A DNA stretch of 51,145 nucleotides, taken from the NCBI GenBank assembly GCA_945834475.1, contig CAMAHK010000009.1, forward strand, positions 1 to 51,145. Reading direction: 5' to 3'. The notes beneath the pieces are model-generated. The model was not told where the DNA came from, ran no database searches, and was given only the letters and a program-made list of their open reading frames with translations. Origin of the DNA: an uncultured Verrucomicrobiota bacterium (lineage in GTDB: Bacteria > Verrucomicrobiota > Kiritimatiellia > RFP12 > UBA1067). Both the position numbers and the translations under genes were made by a program. Below, in pieces: positions 22,921 through 31,535 of the stretch. Each line of letters opens with the position of its first letter. The first letter of the stretch is position 1.

Positions 22921-23178
22921 GTCAAGCGGACAACGCGAGACCCGATAGATTGGGAACTGGCTTGGGGCAATCCAAGCCCACCCCGCAATCGTTTAACCTT
23001 TTTGCATGACAGCAAACAGGACGTTCTACAGGAATACTGGTCATATTCAAACAAAGGAACGGCATGTTTCGCGAGTTGTGCGCCACTTTGGGGCGCCTTT
23101 CTCGGTTTCGTGTATTCCTTTGAGCCTGACCAGGGCTTCTGTAGAGTACGTGAGGAGGGGGAAGCGCGTCCCGTTTTT
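22921..23178 (+). ncRNA. Candidate structured non-coding RNA
   Basis: The 384-nt gap between two genes has no convincing ORF but strong nested complementarity. CTACAG 23026-23031 pairs with CTGTAG 23139-23144, CTGGTCA 23037-23043 with TGACCAG 23127-23133, CAAAGGAA 23052-23059 with TTCCTTTG 23115-23122, CGAG 23072-23075 with CTCG 23101-23104, and GCGCC 23080-23084 with GGCGC 23092-23096. A 5' domain has hairpins CCCGA/TTGGG (22941-22954) and GGCTTGG/CCAAGCC (22959-22978). CGGAC...GCG near 22927 can close with CGCGTCCCG (23165-23173), directly before TTTTT (23174-23178). It is 6S-like in shape, but I could not match a known family. Confidence 0.55.
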
Positions 23179-23249
23179 ATGTGCGGCAAAAGGATGGGGC
23201 AGTTGAATGCGTGTGACGTCGACTAACGTTAATGGAATGCTGAGACTGT

Positions 23250-24362
23250 ATGAGTGCTGGAAGAAAAGAAAATAAATGGGTTCACCGCTGGTTGCGGACG
23301 CGCAAGCCGACGAAGGTCGTCCTTAGTCAGCGGAAGGACAGCACCCTCATTTCAAAGCGAAAGCAGGGAATGTCTAAACGTGCGAAGATTCGAGGTGAGA
23401 AGAAACAGGCTGATACATTTGCAATCGCTGTTGTCGCGCCAATGAGTGCCGGGAAGTCGACTCTGCTGAATGCGATGATGGGGTGCAGGCTTCTTCCTTC
23501 GCGAAGTACCGCGTGTACGGCTGGAGTCTTTACGATTGTCGACAAAGATGGTTCTTCCGGGTTTAAGGTTCGGGCGCGTCGCAAAGATGGCCGTTTTACT
23601 TCTTGGGTAAAAGCCACGACATCGCGTTTGTCGGAAATAAACGATTCAGGGGTGATCGAGACTGAAATCGAGGGAGATCTGACGCGTATCAAGAATTATA
23701 GAAATGCGTTTCGGGTAGCGTTTATTGACACTCCTGGGCCCAATAATTCATGTGATTCGACGCACGCGGATTTATTTAGAAAAGCTCTTGCCTCACACAA
23801 GTACGCGGCAATCGTTGTGTTGCTGGATGCTTCTGCTTTGCATACCACAGATGAGGTTGCGATGTTGCAGGACGTGCACAGGTTTGTCCTTGAGAAGAAG
23901 GGGACTGCAAGTGTCATGTTTGCAATCAACAAGATAGATGCGTTTTTCCGAGGAGGAGAGGGTGCCCGAAGTGTGCGTGATGTTGTTCGCGATACACAGG
24001 AGTTCCTTTCCGAGAAATGTAATTTTGACAACCCTGTTGTGGTGCCGCTGTGGTCATCGTTGGCGCTAGACTGTCGTCGACTCGCGAGTCAGAATGGTGA
24101 GAACGGTTTTGATGAGGATGAGGCTGATGATTTTCTTCTCTCGTTTAAGAAAGCGAAGAATCATCGCCGTGAAATAGAATTGGCCTTGGAGGATTCTGGG
24201 TTCAAGGTGATGTGCGATAGTCAAGTCCGGAAAGAAGCCATGCGATGCGGAGATGGTGAGGTTAATGCTGCAGACATTAGCTTCGTGGATATGCTTTCTG
24301 GCGTCCCGTTTGTCGAACGATGGGCGGAAAATCTGATGTGCGAATATTTTAAGAATAATTAA
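23250..24362 (+). CDS. Dynamin-like GTPase, short member of a pair
   Basis: 370 residues. G1 PMSAGKST (64-71), a G2-type threonine in TACTAG, G3 DTPGPNN and G4 NKID are all present. MSAGKST with DTPGPN is the bacterial dynamin/YjdA-like pattern. The helical stalk is short compared with its neighbour. The 60-residue basic N-terminus may be untranslated: ATG 23370 would give a start 23 residues before G1, and neither start has a good Shine-Dalgarno. Bacterial dynamins often occur in pairs that co-assemble on membranes. This one is 27 nt upstream of the longer partner. Confidence 0.85.
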   Translation: MSAGRKENKWVHRWLRTRKPTKVVLSQRKDSTLISKRKQGMSKRAKIRGEKKQADTFAIAVVAPMSAGKSTLLNAMMGCRLLPSRSTACTAGVFTIVDKDGSSGFKVRARRKDGRFTSWVKATTSRLSEINDSGVIETEIEGDLTRIKNYRNAFRVAFIDTPGPNNSCDSTHADLFRKALASHKYAAIVVLLDASALHTTDEVAMLQDVHRFVLEKKGTASVMFAINKIDAFFRGGEGARSVRDVVRDTQEFLSEKCNFDNPVVVPLWSSLALDCRRLASQNGENGFDEDEADDFLLSFKKAKNHRREIELALEDSGFKVMCDSQVRKEAMRCGDGEVNAADISFVDMLSGVPFVERWAENLMCEYFKNN

Positions 24363-24389
24363 AAGGACTTAATAAGGAGAACGACAAGA

Positions 24390-26663
24390 ATGAAAGAGCT
24401 TACGATAATCTACAATTCCTTCGGACCGCTTACTGAAGTCCGAATGGAAGGACAGCCACTCAAGGTGCATTCGGCAGAACAGGTTTTTGTAGAGGCTCAT
24501 TGTCAGGATCCTGTTTTTTCCTGGCTTGGAGAGTTCGTCAAAGATATTCTCAAGAAGTACCGTACAGCCCTGCGGCTCTCGTTTTCTGGAACGGCTGATG
24601 ATTGCGAATCTTTCAAGAGCCTTGTTCAAGATATCTCAAGTCACCTTGGCGATGGCGAAGTTATGCTCGGCGATGTTAAGGCAGAGATGCCTGATCCGCT
24701 GACGACACTTGATTCAATCTACAAGAAGGGCAAAGAGGGTCCGTTTAAGGAAATCTTCAACGATGACCAGGTCTTGCAGGCCTACAAAGATGCGACTTCT
24801 CGGGAGTTTGAGGTTAGCTTCATTGCTGCTATGTCGTCGGGCAAATCTACTCTGATGAACGCGTTGCTAGGGCACAATCTGATGCCATCGGCAGCTGAGG
24901 CTTGTACGGCAACGATTGTAAGGATTACGGATACTGACTCAATGAAGGGACAGCCGTTTATGGCTGTTCGTTATGATCGGACCGGAAAGCCCATTGATGC
25001 GAATCCGATCGAGGTGACCAAGGAGAAACTTACCGATTGGAATAAAGACAAAAACATACCTTTGGTCAAAATCAAAGGTGATGTGCCGACGATTGCGGAG
25101 ACTTCGAGCGCGCAGTATGTGTTTCAGGATACGCCTGGACCTAACAATGCGCGGGATGATTCTCATGAAGAGATGACGAAGAAGGCGATTTCCGAGCGCC
25201 TATCAATGGTGGTGTATGTGATGACCCCTAATACATTTCAGGGGAAAGACAATGATGGCATCTTCAAGCATGTTTGCCGCGAGATCAAGAAGGCGAGTGA
25301 GAATGCCAGAAATCGTTTCATTTTTGTGTTGAACAAAATCGATGAGGTTAAGACGAAGGAGGAGTCTGTAGACTCGCTCTACAAGAAAGCGTGTGAATAT
25401 TTGGAATCAAATGGCATCGTGCGGCCAGTCGTGATTCCTGTGTGTGCAAGGGGCGCGTTGCTCATGCGATTGGATCGTTATGACAAGGCGTATTTTGATG
25501 GAAACGATGATGACCTTGACGAGCTGGCGACGTTTAGGAGTAAGTTCTCCCGTCCTGCATGGAATATGTATTCCCTTTGTAAGGATGTCTTGAGTTCTTC
25601 CGTGCAGGTGCGGTACGAGAAAATGCTCGCGGAGGCTTCGTTAAGATCTGAAAAGGACGAGTTGGCTCTCTTGCAGACAGGAATTCCGTTGCTTGAGATG
25701 ATTCTTCAGGAATATTTGTACCGGTATGCGTTGCCGACAAAAGTTGGAGATGCGCTAACTTGCTTTGGCCGTGTTTTTGACGAGGCGAATAAGGATGCGG
25801 TTCTCAAGGAGCTTCTTTCGGGGGAACAGGAGAAGGTTCGCGCTTTTGCCAAGGCTCTTAACGATGGGGAAGCTACGAAGGAGCGTCTTGAGAAAGGGCA
25901 GCAGATCATTGAAAAAATTCGATCTGCTCGTTATGAGCCGTCCCAGTTTAGCGTGAAGGAGCTTATGGCGTTATCCACTCACTACGAGTCGGAGCTGGAT
26001 GCTGTTGTTCGGCGTTTGGGTCGAGGGAAGATATCTCCGTCAAGCGCGAATCAGAAAGGTGATGAAGCGCGTGCTGATTTGGATGAGCTTGTTGCGGACA
26101 TGAAGGATAAATTGACAGAAGTCCTTTCCCAGGAGCAGGAGACAAAGATAGGGGCGCTCGTTTCGGAATACAACAAGGCTCTTGCCGATTCGCTTGGAAG
26201 CATGGACGTGCCTTTGCGCAAATTGCAGACGAGCATCCTGACGATCAATGCAGAGGACATTGTATCTACGGCCAAGCGTGAGGCAAAGGGTCGGATAAAG
26301 CATGTCCGCTATGAACGCCATTGGTATACGCTCTGGTGTTATCGGCACGAGGAGGTGTCCTACGAGGACGTTGTTGATATGGAAGATATGGCCAGAAGTG
26401 TTCGTGACGAGATGGTTGCTTATGGACGTAAATCTGTAGAGGCCTTTAAAAAGAATGTGGAACAGTCCTTTGTCGATAATCAAAAAAAGATTGTGAATAG
26501 GATGGAAGAGTTGCAGGTGCGTCTGTTTGAGACTGCCAAGAAAATCGAAGGTGCGGCCAGAAGCCACGAGTGTTGCATTCGTGAATGCAAGGCGCTTCAG
26601 GAAAATCTCGATTGGTGTGATTCGTTCCGCCAAGAACTCTCGGGAATTCTTAAAAGATCGTGA
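24390..26663 (+). CDS. Dynamin-like GTPase, long member of a pair
   Basis: 757 residues. An N-terminal domain of about 140 residues without recognised homology precedes the GTPase: G1 AMSSGKST (147-154), EACTATIV, G3 DTPGPNN and G4 NKID. A long helical region (about 400-757) follows, with heptad-like stretches and a basic/aromatic patch RIKHVRYERHWYTLWCYRHE that could touch membranes or an interdomain hinge. AAGGAG lies 10 nt before the ATG. No transmembrane segment is evident. Presumed to remodel or tether membrane together with the preceding GTPase. Codon use is visibly more AT-rich than the flanking core genes. Confidence 0.87.
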   Translation: MKELTIIYNSFGPLTEVRMEGQPLKVHSAEQVFVEAHCQDPVFSWLGEFVKDILKKYRTALRLSFSGTADDCESFKSLVQDISSHLGDGEVMLGDVKAEMPDPLTTLDSIYKKGKEGPFKEIFNDDQVLQAYKDATSREFEVSFIAAMSSGKSTLMNALLGHNLMPSAAEACTATIVRITDTDSMKGQPFMAVRYDRTGKPIDANPIEVTKEKLTDWNKDKNIPLVKIKGDVPTIAETSSAQYVFQDTPGPNNARDDSHEEMTKKAISERLSMVVYVMTPNTFQGKDNDGIFKHVCREIKKASENARNRFIFVLNKIDEVKTKEESVDSLYKKACEYLESNGIVRPVVIPVCARGALLMRLDRYDKAYFDGNDDDLDELATFRSKFSRPAWNMYSLCKDVLSSSVQVRYEKMLAEASLRSEKDELALLQTGIPLLEMILQEYLYRYALPTKVGDALTCFGRVFDEANKDAVLKELLSGEQEKVRAFAKALNDGEATKERLEKGQQIIEKIRSARYEPSQFSVKELMALSTHYESELDAVVRRLGRGKISPSSANQKGDEARADLDELVADMKDKLTEVLSQEQETKIGALVSEYNKALADSLGSMDVPLRKLQTSILTINAEDIVSTAKREAKGRIKHVRYERHWYTLWCYRHEEVSYEDVVDMEDMARSVRDEMVAYGRKSVEAFKKNVEQSFVDNQKKIVNRMEELQVRLFETAKKIEGAARSHECCIRECKALQENLDWCDSFRQELSGILKRS

Positions 26664-26671
26664 GGTGCGCA

Positions 26672-27163
26672 ATGACTAAGGAGGAAACTCTCGCCCAAGC
26701 CATAGAGGCTGCAGATGTCAGCGCGGTTAGAATTGCTATCCGCGCAATTGCAGATGATGACCGCTATCGGGCAACCCCATTGGCGGGCCTTCGCGCTGAT
26801 GAGGCTGAGGCTGCGTTGCAAAAAAAAGGCATGTCGATTTGGCAGCAGGACGATGGCTGCTTGTCAATTCCGCCACAAAATGAATGGTCAGAATCGGTCT
26901 TGCACTCAATTAAGGGAAGTCTATACTGGAACTTTTCCCGCGAGAGAATACAAAAACTCGATGCGGTTAACAAGTGGATGTATAAGACCACACATAGGTC
27001 GGACGAACCCCGCCCTTTTGTCGAACATCGGGCGGACGTCAAACCGTCGTCCGTCCGGAGAGAAGTCGCAACATGTCGGATGCCAAAGAAATCCCTGTTG
27101 CTGTCGACACTGGCTCTTCTGGCCGTTCTGTTAATCGTGATTCTGATCCTGATGGCGATGTGA
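26672..27163 (+). CDS. Tail-anchored protein of unknown function
   Basis: 163 residues: a soluble part without recognised domain (IWQQDDGCLSIPPQNEW, then WNFSRERIQKLDAVNKW), a basic linker and one C-terminal hydrophobic helix (LLLSTLALLAVLLIVILIL) followed by only two residues, which is a tail-anchor layout. GTG 26660 overlapping the dynamin stop or ATG 26672 behind GAGGTG may start it. ATG is preferred. It may dock the dynamin/HerA machinery to the membrane, an inference from position. A second open frame overlaps its 3' part. Confidence 0.65.
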   Translation: MTKEETLAQAIEAADVSAVRIAIRAIADDDRYRATPLAGLRADEAEAALQKKGMSIWQQDDGCLSIPPQNEWSESVLHSIKGSLYWNFSRERIQKLDAVNKWMYKTTHRSDEPRPFVEHRADVKPSSVRREVATCRMPKKSLLLSTLALLAVLLIVILILMAM

Positions 27164-27252
27164 ACATTCCACGACTTATGGGGCGGGCCGCAGGTCATGT
27201 GCGACGCTTTGGGCGTGAGTGGTGGAAGACAATGGTTGATGAAGGCGAGTAA
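27073..27252 (+). CDS. Possible overlapping small ORF
   Basis: ATG 27073 opens a 59-codon frame in a different phase. It overlaps the last 91 nt of the tail-anchored gene, then runs alone to TAA at 27250-27252. The product has an Asp/Ser-rich stretch (RDSDPDGDVN) and a basic-aromatic end (HVRRFGREWWKTMVDEGE). It would fill the gap before the HerA-like gene. No homology recognised and no clear Shine-Dalgarno, so this is tentative. Confidence 0.35.
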   Translation: MSDAKEIPVAVDTGSSGRSVNRDSDPDGDVNIPRLMGRAAGHVRRFGREWWKTMVDEGE

Positions 27253-27278
27253 AATGCAATTAGTGGAGGTTGTGTTGC

Positions 27279-30200
27279 ATGGATAAGAATAGTCTTACGG
27301 CCCGAGAGGTTGTTGCTGCATGGGCTGATTTTGATAATCTCATACACCGGAATTATCTGGTGTCTCTTAAGGATGCCACTGGAGTGTCCGAGAGAACATC
27401 TGACATGTATGATTTTGATAAGGCCTGCGGCCTTATTCAGGTCGATCGCATCTGCAAGATCGTATACGACAAGTCAGAGAATACGCTAGTGAAACTGAAC
27501 AGCGTGTATTCGTCGCTTGTCACTGCAAGGCAGTCGGTCTTTGTGCTGATCAGAAAGAATGGCGCTGAAACGGCACTCTATATTGGAACGCGTGGTCAGG
27601 ATGAAGACGAGGCCATCGCTTCTCGGCAAGTTCTTGAAGGATCGATAGCAGGTAACTTCCCAGGGTTGAGGCTGTCATCTTTGAGCAACAAAGAAGTTTG
27701 TGCCATTTCGCGTGAAATTTCAAAGAAGCGTTGCGTGTCGATTGTGACAGGGGTTCCGGATTTGAAGGAGGATGCGAATGACGAGACATTCTCTCAGGGA
27801 ATTGAGAAGATCATCGAAGCGCAAGGAGGGCAGGATTTTACGGCATTGATCTTGGCGAAACCCGTTTCGGACGACAATCTGAGGACTCTTGAAATCGGAT
27901 ACCAGCAGTTGGCGTCGCAACTCTCGTTGCTTAATGTCTCGCAATTGACCTTGTCTTCTCAGGACAGCCACACGGTGGGGCGCTCTGTCGGCATGTCGGT
28001 GTCAAAGACATTCTCGGAGAGTATGTCGCTTGCCAGCTCTGAATCTACGAGTGATGGAAAGACTAAGACACCGGCTCAAGCTCTTGCCTCCATCGGGGCT
28101 GCTGTCGGAGCTGGGATAGGTACGGCAGTCGGTCCGGCAGGTACTGCGACTGGGGCCGTGCTTGGTGGTGCGATAGGAACTGCTGTCGGGAGTTTTGCCG
28201 GAGCGTTTTTTGGCTCTACAACGCATACTGTGACTAAGGCACTCACTGAGACCAATACCAAGTCGCACGGACGAACGGATTCCCAATCGTCAACGGATTC
28301 GGAATCATCGACAACGTCCTCCGGCACTTCGACCACTTACGCAATTCAGGATAGGCAGGTTGCTGATGCTATTGCGATTGTGGATGAACAGCTCAAGCGA
28401 ATTCGTAAGGCTAAAAGCTACGGTGCATGGAAGTTCGCAGCGTATTTCATTGCCGATGTCATGGATTGTGCTCAGACAGGGGCGAATATCTATGCGGGTG
28501 TGTTGCGTGGACAAAACACAGGGGTTGAGCGTTGCTGCGTTAGCAATTGGAGTTCGTCGGACCGTTGCTATAAAGGGATTATTGCCGATCTCCGCTGCTT
28601 TGATCATCCGAAATTCGCGGTGAGCAGATTCGATGCGGATGGCGGAGTTGTTGTTACGCCGACCTCGATAATTACGACTCAAGAATTGTCGGTTGGTATG
28701 TCCTTGCCGAGAAAAGCTTTGCCAGGTGTCCCGGTGTTTAACTCTGTAGAGTTTGGGCGGTCGGTTACGACCTATGATCTGCGAAAAGGGGTGCAGATTC
28801 CAATTGGTAAGGTTTCAAGATTGGGAGAGGTCGAAGATGGCGTCGTGAGCCTTGACCGAGACTCCCTTGCGTCGCATTTGTTTGTGACAGGCAGTACGGG
28901 TGCTGGCAAGTCGACCTTTATATATGCTCTCCTGAGAAAGCTGTTTAATGAGAACATCCCGTTTCTTGTGGTTGAGCCGGCAAAGGGTGAGTATAAGAAT
29001 GCGCTTGGAAGTTTGGAGGGCGTCTCGGTCTTTGGCACAAACCCATATGCGTTCAGCAAAATTCTTCGATTGAATCCGTTCTCGTTTCCCGAGAAGGTTC
29101 ATGTGATGGAACATATCGACAGGTTGATCGAGATCTTGAACGCGGCCTGGCCGATGTATGCTGCTATGCCGGCCATTTTGAAGGAGGCTGTTGAGGGGGC
29201 TTATCGTCGCTGCGGATGGGATCTTTCAAGATCGGTTTGTAAGGGGCCGAGGGTGTTCCCAGATTTCTCCGACCTCTTGGTAGAATTGCCTGAGGTAATC
29301 TCGGCTTCAGCATACGATACAGAGGTGAAGAGTAATTATACGGGAGCTCTCGTCACACGTATTAAATCTCTTACAAATGGATATTATCGCGCGATCTTCC
29401 AGAAGGATGAAATTGCGCCGGAATGTCTGTTTGACAGTTCGGCGATTGTTGATATCTCGCGCGTTGGATCGTCCGAGACGAAGTCGTTGCTGATGGGCGT
29501 ACTCTTCTTAAAGCTTCAGGAGCACAGAATGTCGTCGGCCACAACGGCGAATTCGGCTTTGAAACACGTTACAGTCCTCGAGGAGGCCCATAACCTTCTT
29601 CGTCGGACTAGCGTGTCGCAGGGGATGGAAACGGCGAATTTGCTCGGTAAGTCCGTCGAGATGATGACCAATGCGATTGCGGAGATGCGCACCTACGGAG
29701 AGGGTTTTGTCATCGCCGATCAGGCACCGGGCCTCCTGGACCCGGCTGTGATTCGCAATACGAATACGAAGGTTGTTCTTCGTCTGCCGGATGCCGAGGA
29801 TCGCGCACTTGTCGGTAAGGCTCAGAATCTGAACGAGGACCAGGTAAACGAGTTGGCTCGCCTCAAGACGGGCTGCGCGTCTGTCTATCAGAATAATTGG
29901 CAGGAAGCTGTTCTTTGTCAAATTGATGATGATGAGTACGCACGGCATCCGAGTCAACTTTATGTGCCTGTTGTTGACGAAAGGAACTTCGTCGATTCCC
30001 GCACCGTAGCCACGGCCGCTTATGCACGAGTGCTGTTGGGGCGGCTTGCGAAGACGATTGATTTCGAGCGAGCGGAAGAGGTGCTTACGAAGTCTGAAGC
30101 GGCGCTAGTTAGACTGTATTTTAGTAATTCAAAGGTCTTTGAGTCTGGTAGCCAGACCGAAGCTGACTTGCTTGATGAATTCTACTCGGCATTCGTCCGT

Positions 30201-30425
30201 CGTGCTAAGGATGATATTCCGAAGGTCTCGGATCGCAAGAAGTGGACGCGCATGTTGATAGATCGTATGTTTGCGAATGACGCGTTTGCGAGCTTGTCGA
30301 ATGACTTGCGCGATGTAGTGCTTGAAAGTCTCTTCAAGTCGCTTGCTCGATATGATGCTCACCCAGAGCAGCGGGAGATCTGGAGATCTGAGGTTAAGAA
30401 TATTTCATGTTGGAGGACATGGTGA
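27279..30425 (+). CDS. HerA/FtsK-superfamily ATPase (DUF87) with glycine-zipper region
   Basis: 1048 residues. N-terminal about 230 residues of unknown fold. A Ser/Thr-rich stretch follows, flanking a glycine zipper (IGAAVGAGIGTAVGPAG and onwards, about 269-312), which could insert in or line up on a membrane. The ATPase core has Walker A GSTGAGKST (538-546), VVEPAKGEYK, Walker B VLEEAHNLL (about 764-772), EMRTYGEGFVIADQAP and NTNTKVVLRL, the HerA/DUF87 pattern of hexameric DNA or protein pumps. ATG 27279 has GGAGG 9 nt upstream. The LHH nuclease gene starts on its stop codon, so the two are translationally coupled. Confidence 0.88.
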   Translation: MDKNSLTAREVVAAWADFDNLIHRNYLVSLKDATGVSERTSDMYDFDKACGLIQVDRICKIVYDKSENTLVKLNSVYSSLVTARQSVFVLIRKNGAETALYIGTRGQDEDEAIASRQVLEGSIAGNFPGLRLSSLSNKEVCAISREISKKRCVSIVTGVPDLKEDANDETFSQGIEKIIEAQGGQDFTALILAKPVSDDNLRTLEIGYQQLASQLSLLNVSQLTLSSQDSHTVGRSVGMSVSKTFSESMSLASSESTSDGKTKTPAQALASIGAAVGAGIGTAVGPAGTATGAVLGGAIGTAVGSFAGAFFGSTTHTVTKALTETNTKSHGRTDSQSSTDSESSTTSSGTSTTYAIQDRQVADAIAIVDEQLKRIRKAKSYGAWKFAAYFIADVMDCAQTGANIYAGVLRGQNTGVERCCVSNWSSSDRCYKGIIADLRCFDHPKFAVSRFDADGGVVVTPTSIITTQELSVGMSLPRKALPGVPVFNSVEFGRSVTTYDLRKGVQIPIGKVSRLGEVEDGVVSLDRDSLASHLFVTGSTGAGKSTFIYALLRKLFNENIPFLVVEPAKGEYKNALGSLEGVSVFGTNPYAFSKILRLNPFSFPEKVHVMEHIDRLIEILNAAWPMYAAMPAILKEAVEGAYRRCGWDLSRSVCKGPRVFPDFSDLLVELPEVISASAYDTEVKSNYTGALVTRIKSLTNGYYRAIFQKDEIAPECLFDSSAIVDISRVGSSETKSLLMGVLFLKLQEHRMSSATTANSALKHVTVLEEAHNLLRRTSVSQGMETANLLGKSVEMMTNAIAEMRTYGEGFVIADQAPGLLDPAVIRNTNTKVVLRLPDAEDRALVGKAQNLNEDQVNELARLKTGCASVYQNNWQEAVLCQIDDDEYARHPSQLYVPVVDERNFVDSRTVATAAYARVLLGRLAKTIDFERAEEVLTKSEAALVRLYFSNSKVFESGSQTEADLLDEFYSAFVRRAKDDIPKVSDRKKWTRMLIDRMFANDAFASLSNDLRDVVLESLFKSLARYDAHPEQREIWRSEVKNISCWRTW

Positions 30426-31156
30426 TGAACATTGAGGCTCTAAAACAACTTGCAGAAGTCGTGGCAGAAGAGGTAGACTCTGAAGTACCGAAGTTTGACA
30501 CGGAGAGACCAATCCCAGAAAAGGGAGTGCCACCGAATGGGTATGATCTCGACATTCCGGAATTTGCGTATGATGAAGCCGAGACGTCATCGGATCAGGA
30601 AGCCGATGCCGCTGTGTCGGACGATGCGGACGGAGGTGCTCAGCCGGAGAGCGAATCGTCAGAAACGCCATCTGGCACGGATATCGATGATGAGGCTGAC
30701 GAATCTGGCTTGAGCGACGAGGAGAAACAGAAGATTAAAGATGAAACTGGTTGGCCGGATGAAATAATTGATGCGATCTTGTCAATGGAAGAATACAAGA
30801 TATACAAGGATGCTGGGCTTCAAGCGGCAGAAATCAACGGTCGCCTTTGCTTGATCAATCCTAATATCGACATGGATCAGAAGGATGCTTTTGGAAGGAC
30901 TAATCGCGAGCGAATGGCCCAGGGGCTTGCACCGCTCGATAAATCGGGTAAGCCGATTGAGTTGCATCATATCGGCCAACACGCGGATTCGCCTCTTGCC
31001 GAACTAACGCAAGAGCAACATCGCGGGAAGGATAATTATTCAATTTTGCATGATACGAAAAAGGATTCGGAGATAGATCGTCCTGCGTTTGATGGTGAAC
31101 GCAGTGAGCATTGGAAAGCAAGATCAGAAGGAGAAGAAAATGGAAACGCTAATTAA
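30425..31156 (+). CDS. LHH/HNH-type nuclease, probable toxin effector
   Basis: 243 residues. An acidic, low-complexity N-terminal half (Asp/Glu/Ser-rich, about 40-110) leads to a C-terminal nuclease domain with KDAFGRTNRERM, then ELHHIGQHADSPLAELTQ (from about residue 179), EQHRGKDNYSILH and a closing HWKAR. LHH with a downstream H is the treble-clef nuclease motif known from polymorphic toxins. GGAGG lies 9 nt before ATG 30425; ATG 30407 and 30419 are alternatives. The following SUKH-type gene overlaps its end and is the likely immunity partner. Target nucleic acid unknown. Confidence 0.83.
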   Translation: MNIEALKQLAEVVAEEVDSEVPKFDTERPIPEKGVPPNGYDLDIPEFAYDEAETSSDQEADAAVSDDADGGAQPESESSETPSGTDIDDEADESGLSDEEKQKIKDETGWPDEIIDAILSMEEYKIYKDAGLQAAEINGRLCLINPNIDMDQKDAFGRTNRERMAQGLAPLDKSGKPIELHHIGQHADSPLAELTQEQHRGKDNYSILHDTKKDSEIDRPAFDGERSEHWKARSEGEENGNAN

Positions 31157-31535
31157 CAAGTTGTCAGAGAAGTATCAAGTTTTCAAGGGTAAGGGCGTCT
31201 CGGAAGAAGAGGTGCGTTCAGCCGAGCTGAAGCTGGGCTTTTCGTTTTCGGAAGAATACAAGGCATTTCTTATGAAGTGCGGTGTCCTGTCTTTTGGGGC
31301 TCATGAGATGTTCGGCCTTGGGGTGGATGGATATTTGAATGTTGTTGAGTCCACCATGAGTGAGCGACGGCTTGGCTCTGCATTGCCAGAAGGTCTTGTC
31401 GTGATTGAGAACCTTGGTATTGATGGCCTGCTTACGGTGCTTGATTCGGAAGGGAAGGTTTTCTCATTCCGTGACGGCAAACTGTCGCAAGTGGCCAACT
31501 CGTTCTTTGGGTACATTGAGATGCTTTGCGGTTGA
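31140..31535 (+). CDS. SMI1/KNR4 (SUKH) family immunity protein
   Basis: 131 residues. It matches the SUKH fold pattern: VSEEEVRSAELKLGFSFSEE (an N-terminal helix and the LP-type turn), YKAFLMKCG, then LPEGLVVIENLGIDGLLTVL and a GKVFSFRDG strand pair near the end. SUKH proteins neutralise nuclease toxins in polymorphic toxin systems. Here it overlaps the LHH nuclease gene by 17 nt, with AAGGAG 6 nt before ATG 31140. The pairing makes immunity the best reading. Confidence 0.82.
   Translation: METLINKLSEKYQVFKGKGVSEEEVRSAELKLGFSFSEEYKAFLMKCGVLSFGAHEMFGLGVDGYLNVVESTMSERRLGSALPEGLVVIENLGIDGLLTVLDSEGKVFSFRDGKLSQVANSFFGYIEMLCG

Noticed and set aside
23002-23226. Open frames MHDSKQDVLQ... and MTANRTFYRN... 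in the gap before the first dynamin gene
   Set aside because: No Shine-Dalgarno, no recognisable composition or family, and the DNA has nested inverted repeats better explained as structured RNA.
27265-27281. TGG-N10-TTGCAT resembling a sigma-54 promoter just before the HerA-like gene
   Set aside because: The GG/GC spacing fits, but the bases are the Shine-Dalgarno and the start codon of the gene itself, and the CACG part is absent. Coincidence is likely.
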